A stretch of DNA of 64,000 nucleotides from positions 248,652,427 through 248,716,426 of the forward strand of contig CM060910.1 of assembly GCA_030737875.1 (NCBI GenBank), in the 5' to 3' direction. The notes under the pieces are model-generated. The model saw only the letters and a program-made list of their open reading frames with translations. It had not been told where the DNA came from and did no database searches. Position numbers and translations under genes: made by a program. Below, piece by piece: positions 33,699 to 46,662 of the stretch (position 1 is its first letter; each line of letters begins with the position of its first letter). This stretch comes from Allium sativum. Its lineage: Eukaryota; Streptophyta; Magnoliopsida; Asparagales; Amaryllidaceae.

Positions 33699-34446
33699 TG
33701 TTAAAGAATGGAATGTTAATGAAGTTTTGATGACACCAACCTGTTTCTATCATTATCATTATTGATTATAAAATATATAATAACACTTTTACCCACAATA
33801 TATATATATATATATATATGCAGGGTTTATATGTAGGTTAAAAATAACCGAAGACAATACAGTTAAGAGATTCAAGATTTCAAAGGAGAATCAAGACTCA
33901 TGAGTATCAGAATATAAAGATATCAAGAGTCCAAGATTATCAGAGTAATAGAGTCTAGTTAGTATGTAAAACTCTGAATAGCACTCCAACTCCATTTTCA
34001 AATTATTTCTTTTTAAACTGATTTTAAAACTATTTTCAAATTGATTTCAAACTTCTCTCAAAATGAATTTTAATTATCCACGTAATTTAAACTTATGATT
34101 TCAAATATACTTCCTCAGTTTCTTATCTTTATATATATTACATAGTTTTATATTATATAGTTTTATAATTATATTATAAAGTTTTATATCACATATATAT
34201 ATATATAGTTTTTAAATCATATGTTTAAATAATATTTTATTATGTTTTTATACTTGAAGAATAATATTTTAAACAACCAGTTTTATTTCAGGAATTTTCA
34301 GAATATATATATTGGTTTAAATATATATGTATGTCGACATGCATGTTTTTACATATCGACATATAACAGTCATATTTTATTCAAATTTAAAAGTTGTATC
34401 TTTTCATTTTAAAACATTTCAGAAATAGTTGTGTTCTTTGGAACAC

Positions 34447-34454
34447 TATATAAA
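34447..34454 (+). promoter_or_regulatory. TATA box of copia LTR
   Basis: TATATAAA followed by GGCCTT, about 620 bp before the LTR end. Confidence 0.65.
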
Positions 34455-34668
34455 GGCCTTATTTTCGAAAAATTTCGTAACTTATCTTCTCCTTCTTCCT
34501 TCCTTAACATACCACTGTTATTCTTATCAAATTTCTAAGATTTTACACTTATACTCTGTCGATTTCAATAGAAATTATATAATTCTTCTTCTATTCTCAT
34601 TCTTTATCAAATACTCTCTGTTTGGAATTGCTACTCAAGAGTTCTAGGGTAATTGTAATAAAAAACAA

Positions 34669-34792
34669 TGAAGGTGTGTTCCTTGTAGCCTGTAAATTAA
34701 GGAAAAAAGATAGGGTGTGTTCCTCGTAGCCCGTAAATCAAGGAAAAGGAGCGGTGTTAACCTTGTAGCTGTGAAATCAAGGGTGTTGTAAT
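34669..34792 (+). repeat. About 40-bp tandem repeat in copia LTR, 3 units
   Basis: Units share GTGTTCCTTGTAGCC and GTAAATCAAGG with drift. They sit downstream of the TATA box, so they would be in the transcribed part of the LTR. Confidence 0.8.
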
Positions 34793-35069
34793 TTGATACT
34801 AATATTAATAAAACTCTACGCAATCCAGTGTTGCACGGGACAGGACATAAGAGCAATCAGAATCAGTATAAAAATTAGGTGTGTTCTTTTCTTTTCTGCA
34901 TTTTATTTTTTTATATCTGCATTTATGATTATTTCTATTGTGATATTTATTATGTGATTCATATAGTAGTTCAAGATTGGTTAAGATTTCTATAAGTTCT
35001 TTAAAACGCCATTCACCCCTCCTCTAGTGTTAGTTTTGCCTTAAGATACTTGATCCTCATCCCTAACAA

Positions 35070-35082
35070 TTAGTATCAGAGC
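35070..35082 (+). other. Copia primer-binding site
   Basis: TTAGTATCAGAGC, one base from TGGTATCAGAGC, directly after the LTR end. It is the initiator tRNA-Met type. Confidence 0.8.
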
Positions 35083-35127
35083 ATAGGTTTTCAAAATTTC
35101 ATCATCTAATTTTTTTGGAAATATTAA

Positions 35128-35218
35128 ATGGCAACCAACACTGGAATTGCTAAAAATAATAGTTCTTTTATAGAGGGTGAGTCCACCGTTAGGCTACCAC
35201 TATTTAATGGGAGTAATA
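35128..35218 (+). pseudogene. gag: Copia gag N-terminal fragment, interrupted by element C
   Basis: The ATG at 35128 opens MATNTGIAKNNSSFIEG and continues to RLPLFNGSN, the usual SIRE-like gag opening. After about 30 codons it is cut by TGTAACAATCG at 35219, the start of the plus-strand C LTR. The rest of gag is not found in the window. Confidence 0.75.
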
Positions 35219-36088
35219 TGTAACAATCGATATATTCAAAACCAATTTAAAAATTATTTTTAACTGATTTTTATAGAATCTAAATATTTTAATCGGTTTA
35301 TTCTGAGATTAAATGACGAAAAATTTATTTAATTCGAAGTTTGAATGAATAAATTTATTTTAATTATAAAACAAGCTTGAAATGGAGCGGTAGTTTGATA
35401 GTTCGATTTAATTTTCAATTGAATATACATAATTCAATATAAATCAGAATTTGACAAAATAAGAAACATTAGAATCTATTTAACTATATCTTTCTAATGA
35501 AGGTAAGAAATTGACATTTCACTTTATAAATTGTGAGTTATGTCCAGATTAAAATTTAAAATAGTCGCTATGGAATATATATATATATAATATATAAGTC
35601 CATAAAAATAGTCATTTTGCAAACGACCTCTGTTTTCGACGAAACCAATTTTGTTGGATCCGGAACATCAAATTATTGTCAGGTTTAAAATTACAAGTCA
35701 TTTGGAATTAATATGAAAGCGTGATACATTTAATCGCGTTTTGTAAATTCAGTTAAATCTAAAAAGCCAATTTAAAGGGCCAGTTTTCAAACGGTCTCCA
35801 AATTCGACGAAATTAATTTTATTAGGATCGTATCGTCAAAACATATCTAGGTTTCAAATTTCATAATTTTTTGAGTTAGTATGTGGCCTTGGTAAATTAA
35901 AATGTATGTTGAAATTCAATATTGAATGTCATATTAACTTATATTTTAATTTTGATAAAAACTAATCAAAACAGCCGAATCAGCTTACTAAACATATCCC
36001 ATTTATGTCTGGAATAGGGGTATCTAGCTAGGGACAACAGTCATTGGGTTTGATTTTGGAATTCGGATCGATAAACAAGTATTTTTGG

Positions 36089-36090
<2 letters not shown>

Positions 36091-36136
<46 letters not shown>
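36091..36136. repeat. (TA)n microsatellite
   Basis: Uninterrupted AT dinucleotide run of about 44 bp in the C-plus LTR. Confidence 0.95.
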
Positions 36137-36138
<2 letters not shown>

Positions 36139-39100
36139 TCCACTAAATCCCTAATTCCATCATTCAAAAAATCCGCCGCCAGATCCTTTATTAATGGCCA
36201 GATCGCTCCCCTTTTCCCCTTTAATTTTCACAAAATCCACTGAATAAATTTCGAAACCCATAAAGCAAAATTTTTAGAACATCTTGAGATATTTATTATC
36301 AACAGTCACGATCATATTTAGCTTCTCGAATCATGGGAAATCGCCCCTTGAAGTGCCGCTGTTTTGACATGAATTCCGGCGAGCTCGGGGTTCGAGTGGG
36401 CCCTTGTACCCGGCGTAGGGAGGCGTTGGTAGGGTGGAGAGGGTGGCGTGGCCTGATCGGCTTCTGCTGGCGTGTGCGTTTCGAGGTAGAGGCGGCGAAG
36501 GTTTTGAAATGGGATCGGCCTGAATAATTTAAACAAGGAAGAAGGGTAAAAGGGGAAAGAAATAATTAGTTATTATTTTAATTTATTTTTTAAAGTTCGG
36601 ACCTTAGTAACTTTTTCATACATCGTTAGAATTCGACGATTTCAGTTGCGTTGGAATCGTGACAACGAACGCTACAACATGGAACTAATCAGAATGGAAA
36701 TGGAGCAAGTTGAATTTTAGGCTAAATTAAGTGTTTGTTTAAACTAGTTTAAAAATAAATCCTCAATAAAAACCGATGGAGTGGAAATCAAAGTGAGAAC
36801 TTTCTCACTCAAAATATTTGTATAGTTATTTATTTTATAACTGAATATATAGATTGCCAATGTTTATTTTTATCAGTTTTAATTATCATAAAATGTATAC
36901 AGTGCCTATTAGCTCACCTCACTATTGTTTGAAAACCCATAGATGATTATGTTTTGATTGTGATTTTGGACATATTAATAATAATGTTAATATTATTGTA
37001 GTAGTTGAAATTAGATATAAATATTCATTTATAATTTCAATAGTGCAAATTGGGTAGCTAGAAAAGTAATTTGAATCGAATTAGAACTAGTTAAATTTAT
37101 TAACCAGCGATTACTTTAAATTTATTGGTGTTAGTCAAAAACCCCACACGGGTCCTGGGATGATATTTGACTCACACATCTCCTTTGTGTGGAATTGAGG
37201 TTAATCGGTTGATAGAAAGATTTATATAAGCGTCAATTATTTGATTGAAGCTTATATGAAAATAAAATGCACAATGGATATTATTTTGGATGTTGATAGT
37301 TGTTTACGACTATTGTCAGACGTATAGGGTGAATGTAATCCATATAAATTTATTTATATGGATATTGGTTGAGATTTTATTCCAGTCCGGAATAAATATG
37401 AATATTTTTATAAAATAATATTCAGTGAAGAATCAAAATACGATTTTTATGTCCGATTTTGGATGGACATAAAAATATAAAAATATGAAGTTGAGTTAAG
37501 TATATATACACTATTTTAACTAGAACGGATTTTTATATCAATTTTATTCATTTTTATAATGAATAATGAGAAGACTGAATTTCACAATCTGACATTTTGA
37601 AAAGATTATCATTTTGAGATTATAATAAAATGGGATATTCAATTTTAATTTAAAATTGAAATATAAGTTGAAATCATTTTTAAACGAATTTTTGAACGTT
37701 TTTAAAATATGTTTTGAATGGAAATTGATGAAATATATTATAGATATTTAAATGACTTGAATAGAACGCTCCGCGGAACGACTGTTTGCGAATTTCAACC
37801 ATTAACTTCGAATTGACATAACGGAAGATCCAATCGTCGGATTATCCTAAAACCATATCCGTTGGGTTCGTATCGAAAAGATATTTCAAATGAACATATG
37901 AGATTTAATTTGAATGGTTAGATTTGGAAACATGTCTAAATCAATTTCGGAAAAGGTCGTTATGGATGTAGTTCGGTGGCCGAAATTGAAAACCGACTGT
38001 AAGTGCCTTAATAAAATTATTAAAAATATGGAAAAATTATGTAAAATCATAATTAATGATTTGGAAAGATTTTGAATGAAAAATTCCAAGTTTGAAAAGA
38101 TAAAAGATATTTTTATCCAAATGAATTAATTAATAACTGGTATAAAATTCCAATGATTTTAAAATTAATAAATTGAATTTGTAAATGATTTTGAAATAAC
38201 TAGAGTTTTCCAACGAATAAATTGGAATGGATTTGAATAGAAATTATCTTCGGATATTTCGATACTGAGTTCTGTAATTATACAGATATTATTATGGGAA
38301 TTTGAAAGACATTGATATCGTTATTCCAAAATAGTACCTGTTAATTTTTGAATTTGTTACTGAATATTAGTCGACATGATTTCCATTTAAGATCTTATAT
38401 TTAATATCAAATTGGATATTGATTTTGTTGTGAATGGTATCTTAAATATTACTGTTCTTGAACCCATAAGTGAAAGCAATAAATCTTTTAAACAAGATTT
38501 AAAGAAGTTTTCTAGTTTATTTAATTAAATTGGAAATGAATGGAATTCGATTTAATAATAATTGAAATGAGCTTCCGTAAAGTAAGGCCCTTACTATTTA
38601 TGGAATTTAAAAGGCTTCACCATTTTTTTGTTTGTAGTATTAGTCTGATATGGAAATTTATATCAATTATAAATTATTCAAATTTTCGTGAAGATTCCAT
38701 ATTAATGGAAAAAGACTTTGGGTTTATCGTGAACTGTGTTTTAAATAACATTTTTTCTTTAACCCAAATAAAGGCGGGATTAATTATCCCAAGTTGAAAA
38801 ATCATTAAATGATGATTTTTGGAGATTATAACTGAACTAGAGTTTTAATGAATCTTTAATTAGATTGAAATGTAGAAAGAGGTAATTAAATTTTCCGAAT
38901 TTAAGAAATGTTGGAGATGGAGTACCCCCCTTCCCTCTTCCCACTCCCTTTCCCCTGTAGTTTTACTCCATGCGATAGTTAAATCTTTAATTAGATTTGA
39001 ACAATAAATGGTAATTAATTTATCAATAATATGATGGGTGCTAAATGTGGAGTACCACCAGTTTTGTTCCATGGGATGAATAGGTTGGGACTGGGATAAT

Positions 39101-39792
39101 AAAATGAATAATTACTTCGGTAAGGCTCGTTAATCCCGACTAGTTGATAAACCTAAATTTTGTTTAAGTTGTGAAAAGATACAATAATAGAATTATGCAA
39201 TCAACTTATAAAGGTGCACCTGTTTGTTGAGCACGCAATTTATTTCTCTACTCAGCATAAAATCAATAACCTATTTAACAAATATATGTATATATATATC
39301 CAATTGCAACTATTTCAAATTAACTCAAAATTAAATTTAGTTTGGCTCCTCTCCCGTCTCCCATTTCCTCCCTTTCCCCTGCGGTTTTACTCCATGCGAT
39401 AGTTAAATCTTTAATTAGATTTGAACGATAAATGGTAATTAAATTTACCAATAACACGATGGGTGTTAAATATGGAGTACCACTTGTTTTGCTCCATGGG
39501 ATGAATAGGTTGGGATTGGGATAATAAAATGAATAATTACTTCGGTAAGGCTTGTCTATCCTGATTAGTTGACAAACCTTAATTTTGTTTAAGTTGTGAA
39601 AAGATATAATAAAATCTTTTGAAATGATTTCCAAAGGAAGATTAAAGAATAAGTTTAAAAGAACTTATCTTTGATAAAATTAATGGAAATCTTTCCCCAA
39701 AGATGGAAATATTTGAATAAAAGAATATTCTAGATTTGAATGAGATGGGTGCTATCTTTGTGTATTTACCACATGATTATAAAGATACGCTA

Positions 39793-39831
39793 GTTATTCG
39801 GAAAGACTAGGTTTAACCCATTCTGAATAAC
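39793..39831 (+). other. Conserved LTR hairpin (C-plus copy)
   Basis: GTTATTCGGAA pairs with TTCTGAATAAC around a GGTTTAACC palindrome. It is the same element as at 2406-2444 and 8701-8739. Confidence 0.65.
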
Positions 39832-42800
39832 TGTTATGACGACTAAAAGTCAAAGATATGAAGACGGTGGTTGAAGACCAGAGATCTTCACATTGTTGGG
39901 ATGATTGTTGATGTCTCAACTTGGGGTGCACACCTAAGATGAGGTAATAAGTAGTGATCATCCAGACGTACTTGGAGATCGATCGGATATACCAGGACCT
40001 GTCTCTTGTATGGGCATATGGTACGAGGAATAAGGTGCCTCTGGTTGCGTTCAAACCCAGAACGGACTTGTGAATGGATTATGTATGACATTGTATTTCA
40101 TTATGTATTGATTGATTTCTATTAAATATGCATCTGTTTGGTGGTGGGGAATTTATTCTATTGCTTAACACCCTTCTCAGAGACGTATGAGCCTAGAGGT
40201 TATATATTGATATATATCAGTTGCATGGCATAAATTGTCAACGTGGCATGCTAAGATGCAAATGATCAAGGCTTTTGTTGAAAAACAAGGCCTTGTGGAT
40301 GATGATCAAAGCACATATTTAAGTAGCATAGCTTTGTGTATATCATTAATTCACGAGCCTCACACCTTGGTATGAGTCAGAAATGGGACGAGGGATGCAA
40401 GGAGTGCATACGTTTCTTTCTAGCTAGAAGTTGTGTCATGGTATGGAGCCCAGACATTTTTACTTATGTGGATGATTGGTTACAAGGCGCCTAAGATATA
40501 GAGCTGACTAAAAGGATTGAGATAGGTCTGATAGGACCGGGAAACGTATTGTTTAGGAATAACTAATCCTCAAAAGTAAGAGAGGACCAGCCTTACAGAA
40601 TCCAGGGGTTGCCCATAGGTGTGAATCTGGGTCGTCTTGCTAGAGGTGATCTGAATCGATAAGGAGACCATCCCTTGCCATGACTCATGATGGAAATAAA
40701 TTTCCAATATGACATTTTTCGGCTTTAGTTGTAAACCTACATGGCGACATAACATATGTGACACCCCACGTCCGTTAATGTCACTCTATATAGAATGCAT
40801 TAAGTTTCATGAAGCGTTATAGGTAAATAAGAACATAATATCACAAGACAGATGTGTAAAATAGCAGCGGAATTAAAAACTTTATTTAAATCAAAACATC
40901 ATGGTCCCAAATACTGAGTTTACATCATAAGTTTGAAATAACCAACTACAATAATAATCTGTCATGCCAAAAATATCAGAGTACAAAAGCATAAAACCAT
41001 ATTTCCCTTACGTAGCAATAACAGAGTTGACAAGAAGTCAAAGCGGTAAATCAATATCCAAAATCCAAGCTAAGCTGAAAGAATCCAAATCAACTCTAAG
41101 CACTTCCACCCTGAGAACCTTGGGGGAGGGGGGAATGGAAGAGAGAGAAGAGGAAACATAAAGGGTTAGACATAAAGTCTGGCGAGTCCAGTTACTTTTA
41201 AATATAAATAAATAAAATTATCATGGTAGGCATATAAAAACTGGAAGAACAAGATAACAATAACAAGGACATGTGTGAACTGAGCAAGATAAGTTTGAAC
41301 AAAATATACTACGCTTCTTAAATACATTTCTCTGCACCACACCAATACTAGTATCTCTGAAACAGAATGATCCCTACAAATATCGTTCCATTGCATTTTC
41401 TTGATTTTTAGGTTACTTGGGTTAACGACACTCAACGCTTATACACACGCCATACCCATTTACTTCCTAATGGATTAATCTAATATGGTATATATGTAGT
41501 TACCTCTCAATATTGAGGTACACCCCATTGTATCGTGCTCACACGATCTCCCTCATAATACCACAAAAAGTACGTAGTCCCTCATCCTACACCGGAATGA
41601 CGTCAAGATCTCTATATAATCATGTTACTTTCCGCATATATCTATCATTACTATGCTATGTAAACGTACAGATTACCACCATCGATCGGATCAGATTTCA
41701 TTCCGGATTAATGCCTTCAAGTCTACGATACATCACCCAGAGTAGTCATGGATGTATCTAGACTGTCCCACATATATACTGTAATTGTAGTTCGATGCCT
41801 CAATCGCATGTCCTCTAATGTGCACCGAGTTCCGTGACAGGGAAATACAAGAAACACGGAACTCGGTTGGGAGCTTTTCCATATCTATACAGGCCCGTCT
41901 TTAAGAGCCTCTACAGATATTCCTAGGGTCTGTTTTCACGGTGGCTATGGTCCCAAACTGGCCCCTCCCTCAACTAGTAACGACTACAAGAGATAAATGA
42001 CTACCCCTAAAGAAAACAATCTAAACATCCATTTGGCGTCTTCCCTCAACCACCATACCCCGATAGTGAATGGCGAACGGTCTATTGGTTTTAGCTCTAG
42101 TCTTTCCGCGTCCTACTGGTTGTCGATGATGGGTATCCGACGATCTGCTATCCTTGTTGGTCGTAACCCTTCGCCTCCTCGTTGTGGAGACCACCAAATC
42201 ACCATGGTGTCACCGCGTCACAGCATTCTGACTGTATAGCTACTTCTGTAGTCAAGGCCCACCCATCTAGTATTTACGCACAGACCTAACCTCTGTGATC
42301 AAAGCCTAACATCTGTCTCCACACAGAGGACTACTAGGAGCACCTTACATACGTCAGGAAGTCGCGTGCTTCCCCTTTCAGTCCTTCGGAGCCGTCAGAA
42401 CAATCAGATGAATGTGCGCTTCCCCTCGTGCCTTATAACACCACAATGATATACCTCGTTGTGTTATTCACCCTTATATTGTGGACTGGTCCAAGCGCCT
42501 CACTTTAATATGCTATTAGACCAAATGTCTAAACATTCTTTTACATGCTTGCCTTACCTCATCAGGTTTTCATTTAACTTGGTTATTATCATTCATATTG
42601 AATTCTTAATCAAGTTACCAAGTTCCTTTTGCTTGTTAATTTCAGTTATATGACTTGACCCATTTAAGTTTATTAATAAGCCCACAACATGTTATTCTTT
42701 AGATTGTGGTCCAAGGTCTGTGATCCACAATTCCTTTATATTCTTGTTTGGTTACCATAACATGTTCTACTTAGCAGGTTATTGTGCATATCTAAATTCT

Positions 42801-43105
42801 GTCATTTCTACAAGTTATGCTTACCCTAAAAGGTGTATTTAATTACATAACTTTATTATTTCTACCGGTTATGTATACCACTAGGTGTCTTTAATTACAT
42901 AACCTTATCAGTTTAAGTTTATGGGCCTATATGTAAATATTACCCACCCCCTCAGATTTACTTAACCCACCCACTGTTCAATCAATTTTACTTAACCCCA
43001 ACTTTAGTTTATATTCATACAATCCCTATGGATTCAACTAGGTTAAGTATTCAAAATTTATTACCATATTTTCATTTATGGCTACAGTATGCTAGACCTC
43101 CCACA

Positions 43106-43298
43106 TTAAGCCTACCATTTGTGGATGCTGGATATGTCAGGCGGGTCCGGGCAGACTTATTCCAGAAATTGGGCTTAACCTCGTGTCTAAGCACACCTCG
43201 TATTTGTACACTTGGACCTCTCACATTAGATTCAACACTTACGGTCGCTGGATATGCCGGTTGGTTCCGGCCAGACTTCCACCGCAGGTGCAATCTAA
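43106..43298. other. Twin hairpin module (B 3' LTR)
   Basis: 43106-43178 has stem TTAAGCC/GGGCTTAA. 43226-43298 has TTAGATT/AATCTAA. The cores keep GCTGGATATG and CGG/CCGG followed by AGACTT. Each is flanked by CCTCYCACA before and CCTCGTGTC after. Confidence 0.75.
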
Positions 43299-44458
43299 CC
43301 TCGTGTCGCAAGTGTAGTTACAGTTTCTAATTGCTATAATCCTAGGCATTTCGTTACTATCCAATTTTACCTATGTCCTTATAGGTATTCATGCCCTTTT
43401 TATTTATATGCCTAATTCATTAATCAAATTACAGATTTTTACGCCCTTTTCAATTCATCTTTTAATTATGTACCATATGCTATTTTTCCCTTGTCATAAA
43501 TCAAGGCATATATATATATATATATCTGTTGCACGAACTCAAATTCACATATTTTCCTATTTATGCCCCAAATCCATATTTACCCATTTCAGTACAAGTT
43601 ATACCCAAATCCATATTCACATATTTTCTAATGTATGCCCAAGATTCATATTCACATACATTCCAATTTATGTCCCAAATCAATATTTACACATGTCCCG
43701 ATTTATGACCAAATTCATGTTTTCTAACATACGCCTAAATCCATATTCACATTATCCAACACGATATATGCCTCCAAATCCATATTCGTGCATTTCCAAA
43801 TTTTATGCCCAAATTCATATTCATATTTTCCAATACCAATTATGCCCCAAAATTATGTCTTTCCTAATCGTTCCCAATTTCGCACGTTTGCATTTTTCAG
43901 TGGTAGGCCTAGGCTCAAATGTAGCTTGGCTACACAAAAATAAAAGGGAAAAGAGGGAGAGAAGAGAATCAAGAATAGGCATAATAGCTAATCAGTAATA
44001 AACTGATAGAAATAGGCATAAAATCAAAATAGGCATATTGTGACAAGATTTGACATGGTGACGATATGAACATATAAAGGAAACTCTGATGATTATGTCA
44101 TAACAGAACTTGTGTAAGCATAGATTCAATATCCAATTTTTTATATACATTTTATGACTACTAATTAAATATTTAGATTTAATAATAACATGAACTCACA
44201 GTGAATAGATCTAAGAAAATGGATCCAAATTACTGCGAAGAACAAGTTGGATTTGTTGTTGTAGCCATCGTCGAATTTGTATAATCTTTGTTGAATTGTA
44301 TTTGGAGAAGAATAGGCTATCTAACTGCAGCAAAGCTCCGCTGTCGCCACCATTTTTCAAATGAATAAAAACCTAGGTTTAGAGTCCTTTATATAGTCTA
44401 GGATCAATGAATCTTGCTTAGAAAGGTGTCCAGATACAAAATGAAGTATTTCGCCCAT

Positions 44459-44580
44459 ATCTGCTCAGGGGGTCGACCGCCCATTTATGGGGTCGAGCCC
44501 CCTTGAAGGGGTCGACTCCCTTTGATGGGTTCGACACCCTTTGAAGGCATCAACCCCCTTTTGAAAGGGTCGACACATAT
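44459..44580. repeat. GTCGAC minisatellite (B 3' LTR)
   Basis: About six units of ~20 bp based on GGGGTCGACYCCCTTTGA, themselves partly palindromic around GTCGAC. The same array is at 62258-62375. Confidence 0.9.
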
Positions 44581-44929
44581 GGGCGGGAAATCTATCGCCT
44601 CCCCAAATTTCGAATTTTGAATCAATTTTTGAATTTCTGGACCTCATTTTGAATTTATGGACCCTATATATATGTGTATATATATATATATATTCTTCTT
44701 GGGCATATACAAATTTCAAACATTGATAACTTCTTCATATGAAGTTTGTTTTATGCAAACTTGGTGTCTATCTTGACAAGAATTCCGAGACGGACGCAAT
44801 GGCGCAGTCCATTTTTCTTAATTTTGAATATTTAATTAAGTTTTCCTTAATTCATTATTAACCTGTATTTCAAATTAATTATTCTTTAATTTATCATCTT
44901 TAGTGTCGTTAAAATTACGAGGTGTTACA

Positions 44930-44940
44930 TTCTCCTTACT
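44930..44940 (-). other. PPT of family B
   Basis: The minus strand reads AGTAAGGAGAA just before the 3' LTR, preceded by a TTTCGGGGACGAAAT-type motif characteristic of Tekay/Del 3' ends. Confidence 0.65.
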
Positions 44941-45511
44941 CAACGGATTTCGTCCCCGAAATCTCTAAGTTAAGAAGAACGTATATCCTAACATCCAACA
45001 ATCAGACATTCATCTAGCAATCACAGGCATCCATTGTCCTTAAGGAATTTTTGATGCTTTTATGAACATTTGCAATAGTGTGTGTATATATCCGTAAACT
45101 AATGCGAAAGATCAGGCGGCCTACTGATTCAGTTGACCTCCATAATCCAATGTATGTTTGTGCCATGTAACCAAAATGTATGAAAATTATCCTAATACAT
45201 GTAAGTTCTATATGGGTGCACAATCATCCATCCAAATGCAATATTAATGTACCGATACACCTATTTTCATCCATTAAATAAAATAAAATGAACACATATC
45301 CATATGCAATATGTAAGTGAATGAGCCGATCTAGTGCCTATTGTGTGTGTATTTGCATCCACGAGCAAACACTTGCATCCGTCAAACATAACATGTCTCA
45401 AACACATGTTTACATTCATTAGTGTTCTACCAAAAGACTTGATTGATATGAGATATTCAAACGATAGATACAAGTATTAATTCGAAGCTTGGAAAAAGAA
45501 GTTAAGAACAT

Positions 45512-45627
45512 ATTCTCGAAAAGGAAAGGATATGGAGCGCGAATCTTGTCTCCAGCATCCTAAGTAGCATAATCGCGGTCCTCTCCCCATTGCACTTTTA
45601 CTATCTTCACTTCTTGGTTGCACAATT
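45512..45627 (-). pseudogene. pol: Chromodomain tail of family B integrase
   Basis: In minus sense NQEVKIVKVQWGEDRDYAT, an in-frame TAG (45560-45562), then DKIRAPYPFLFEN. This follows the pattern of the last chromodomain strand and helix in Tekay-type integrases (VKVQW, then an ATW position and a YP.LF end). The stop sits where the family usually has Trp. The chromodomain normally directs integration to heterochromatin. Confidence 0.65.
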
Positions 45628-46062
45628 TCTTTTCCTCCGATCCAAGTATGCAAGTGGAACTCGTCCAATCGTTTCTTCCTTCTATACTTTCATTTCCTCT
45701 CGCAAGTTTGGCTCCACTACCTTAAACTCTATACATTTTATCGCCGCTTAGATGAATAATCATCTTAGATTGATGGGCTTCCTCAAGTATAGTCTTCAAT
45801 AGGTTTCCCATCCCTATATGATTCACTTATAAAACCTCTTCTCATGTAGCTCCCCTACTTGCTTATAGAGTTCCCTCTTTTCTTTTAGCAGTTACATGTC
45901 GCACAGGAAATTCCACTGACTTTGCATTGTCTACCAAGTATATGTGGAAACCAATCTCATGCCTCGAGGGTAAACCCCGAACCACATCAAAACATTAGGA
46001 TACTCACAACTATTGGTACAGATCGCAAATCATCGATAGATATATCAAGAGATTCTAGGAGA
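45628..46062. other. Deleted/degenerate pol zone of family B
   Basis: Only ~430 bp separate the protease remnant from the chromodomain tail, where ~3 kb of RT, RNase H and integrase would be expected. I see no RT or integrase motifs. Confidence 0.6.
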
Positions 46063-46260
46063 CTAAGCATGGCAGACCCTTTTGGGGTGATAAGAAGTCT
46101 CGATTCCATGGTAAGTCAGAAGTCTAACAATCCTCCTCTCACAATCTAGAATGGCTCCATATATGGTTAACCACTCCATCCCTAGAATAAAACCATATCT
46201 TATGAAATCAAGAACATATGCATCGTAATCAAACTCTGCGCCTAATACAGAGATTCTCAA
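46063..46260 (-). pseudogene. pol: Protease-region remnant of family B
   Basis: ISVLGAEFDYDAYVLDF then GFILGMEWLTIYGAILDCE, the characteristic end of the retropepsin-like domain in chromoviruses (a ...ILGMDWL.. pattern). The catalytic D-S/T-G motif upstream is not clearly preserved. Confidence 0.75.
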
Positions 46261-46464
46261 AACCCCAACAAATCATCGATGAATGAGCCGTACCTCCGGT
46301 GGGGTTTCAGACAATAACCGGATCCAGTACCATACTAGTATCTAGGTGCAGAGACTCAACTAAAGGATCAGAAATAAAAGAATGTGAAGCGCTAGAAAAA
46401 GAATCCTAACAGGATGATCAGAAATAGAAATCAAACCTTCGACGAAAACTTTTCTACCCCTATC

Positions 46465-46662
46465 CTATCCACCAGCTATGAGAACATTAGCTTGCCCTCT
46501 AGAAGTTACTGCCCTCTGGCCTTGTCCTTGTCTCTTTGCGAACTTCTTAATAAGGTGTCCCGCCTTACCAAAGTGGTAACAAACACCTTTCCTCTTGCTG
46601 CAATCCTTTTTCTGATGACCCACCGTTCCGAAATTATGGAATTTCCTCTTTTCTTCTTTCAT
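46465..46662 (-). pseudogene. gag: Gag zinc-knuckle remnant of family B
   Basis: KFHNFGTVGHQKKDC and CYHFGKAGHLIKKF are two CCHC-like knuckles, each with a Cys replaced by Phe or otherwise lost, followed by a basic Gln/Arg-rich tail. It would bind RNA in the intact protein. Confidence 0.7.

Larger units (their letters stand above)
33699..35068 (+). repeat. Ty1/copia LTR
   Basis: 1370 bp, TGTTAAAG...CCTAACA. It is followed after 1-2 nt by a tRNA-Met-type PBS and a gag start, so it acts as a 5' LTR for the right part. It lies ~480 bp after pol, so it also acts as a 3' LTR for the left part. It contains TATATAAA (34447-34454), (TA)n tracts at 33788-33820 and a three-unit repeat at 34669-34792. 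Confidence 0.85.
35219..40756 (+). repeat. C-plus 5' LTR, left segment
   Basis: Starts TGTAACAATCG inside copia gag and runs to the family B insertion. The LTR resumes at 62596. Total length without the insert is about 6.3 kb. From 36700 it matches the C-minus LTR in reverse complement, and from 37660 it matches copy 1. A TA tract (36091-36136) precedes a GC-rich block (36330-36530). Short ORFs here (e.g. 36318-36536, 39320-39634) are not conserved in the other copies. It is non-coding. Confidence 0.75.
40757..44929 (-). repeat. Family B 3' LTR
   Basis: TGTGACACCCC...GGTGTTACA. It contains the intact counterpart (41731-41735, ACATC) of the D insertion site, the twin hairpin module (43106-43298), a TA tract (43509-43527) and the GTCGAC minisatellite (44459-44580). 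ORFs such as 43408-43998 and 44465-44719 follow the AT-rich and minisatellite sequence and show no conserved product. Confidence 0.9.

Noticed and set aside
36333..36527. Possible GC-rich host exon (ORFs on both strands)
   Set aside because: Sits at the promoter/leader position of a C LTR, overlapping ORFs on both strands, no recognised domain. Recorded only as a GC-rich block.
40752..40756. ACATA as TSD of family B
   Set aside because: The right flank starts TATAT, so there is no match. The insertion limits rest on homology to 3233-3258 instead.
43408..43998. 196-codon plus ORF in the B LTR
   Set aside because: Composed of AT-rich repeats of a CCATATTCACAT-like phrase. The equivalent frame in the other B LTR (61174-61428, 61517-61723) is broken, so it is not conserved.
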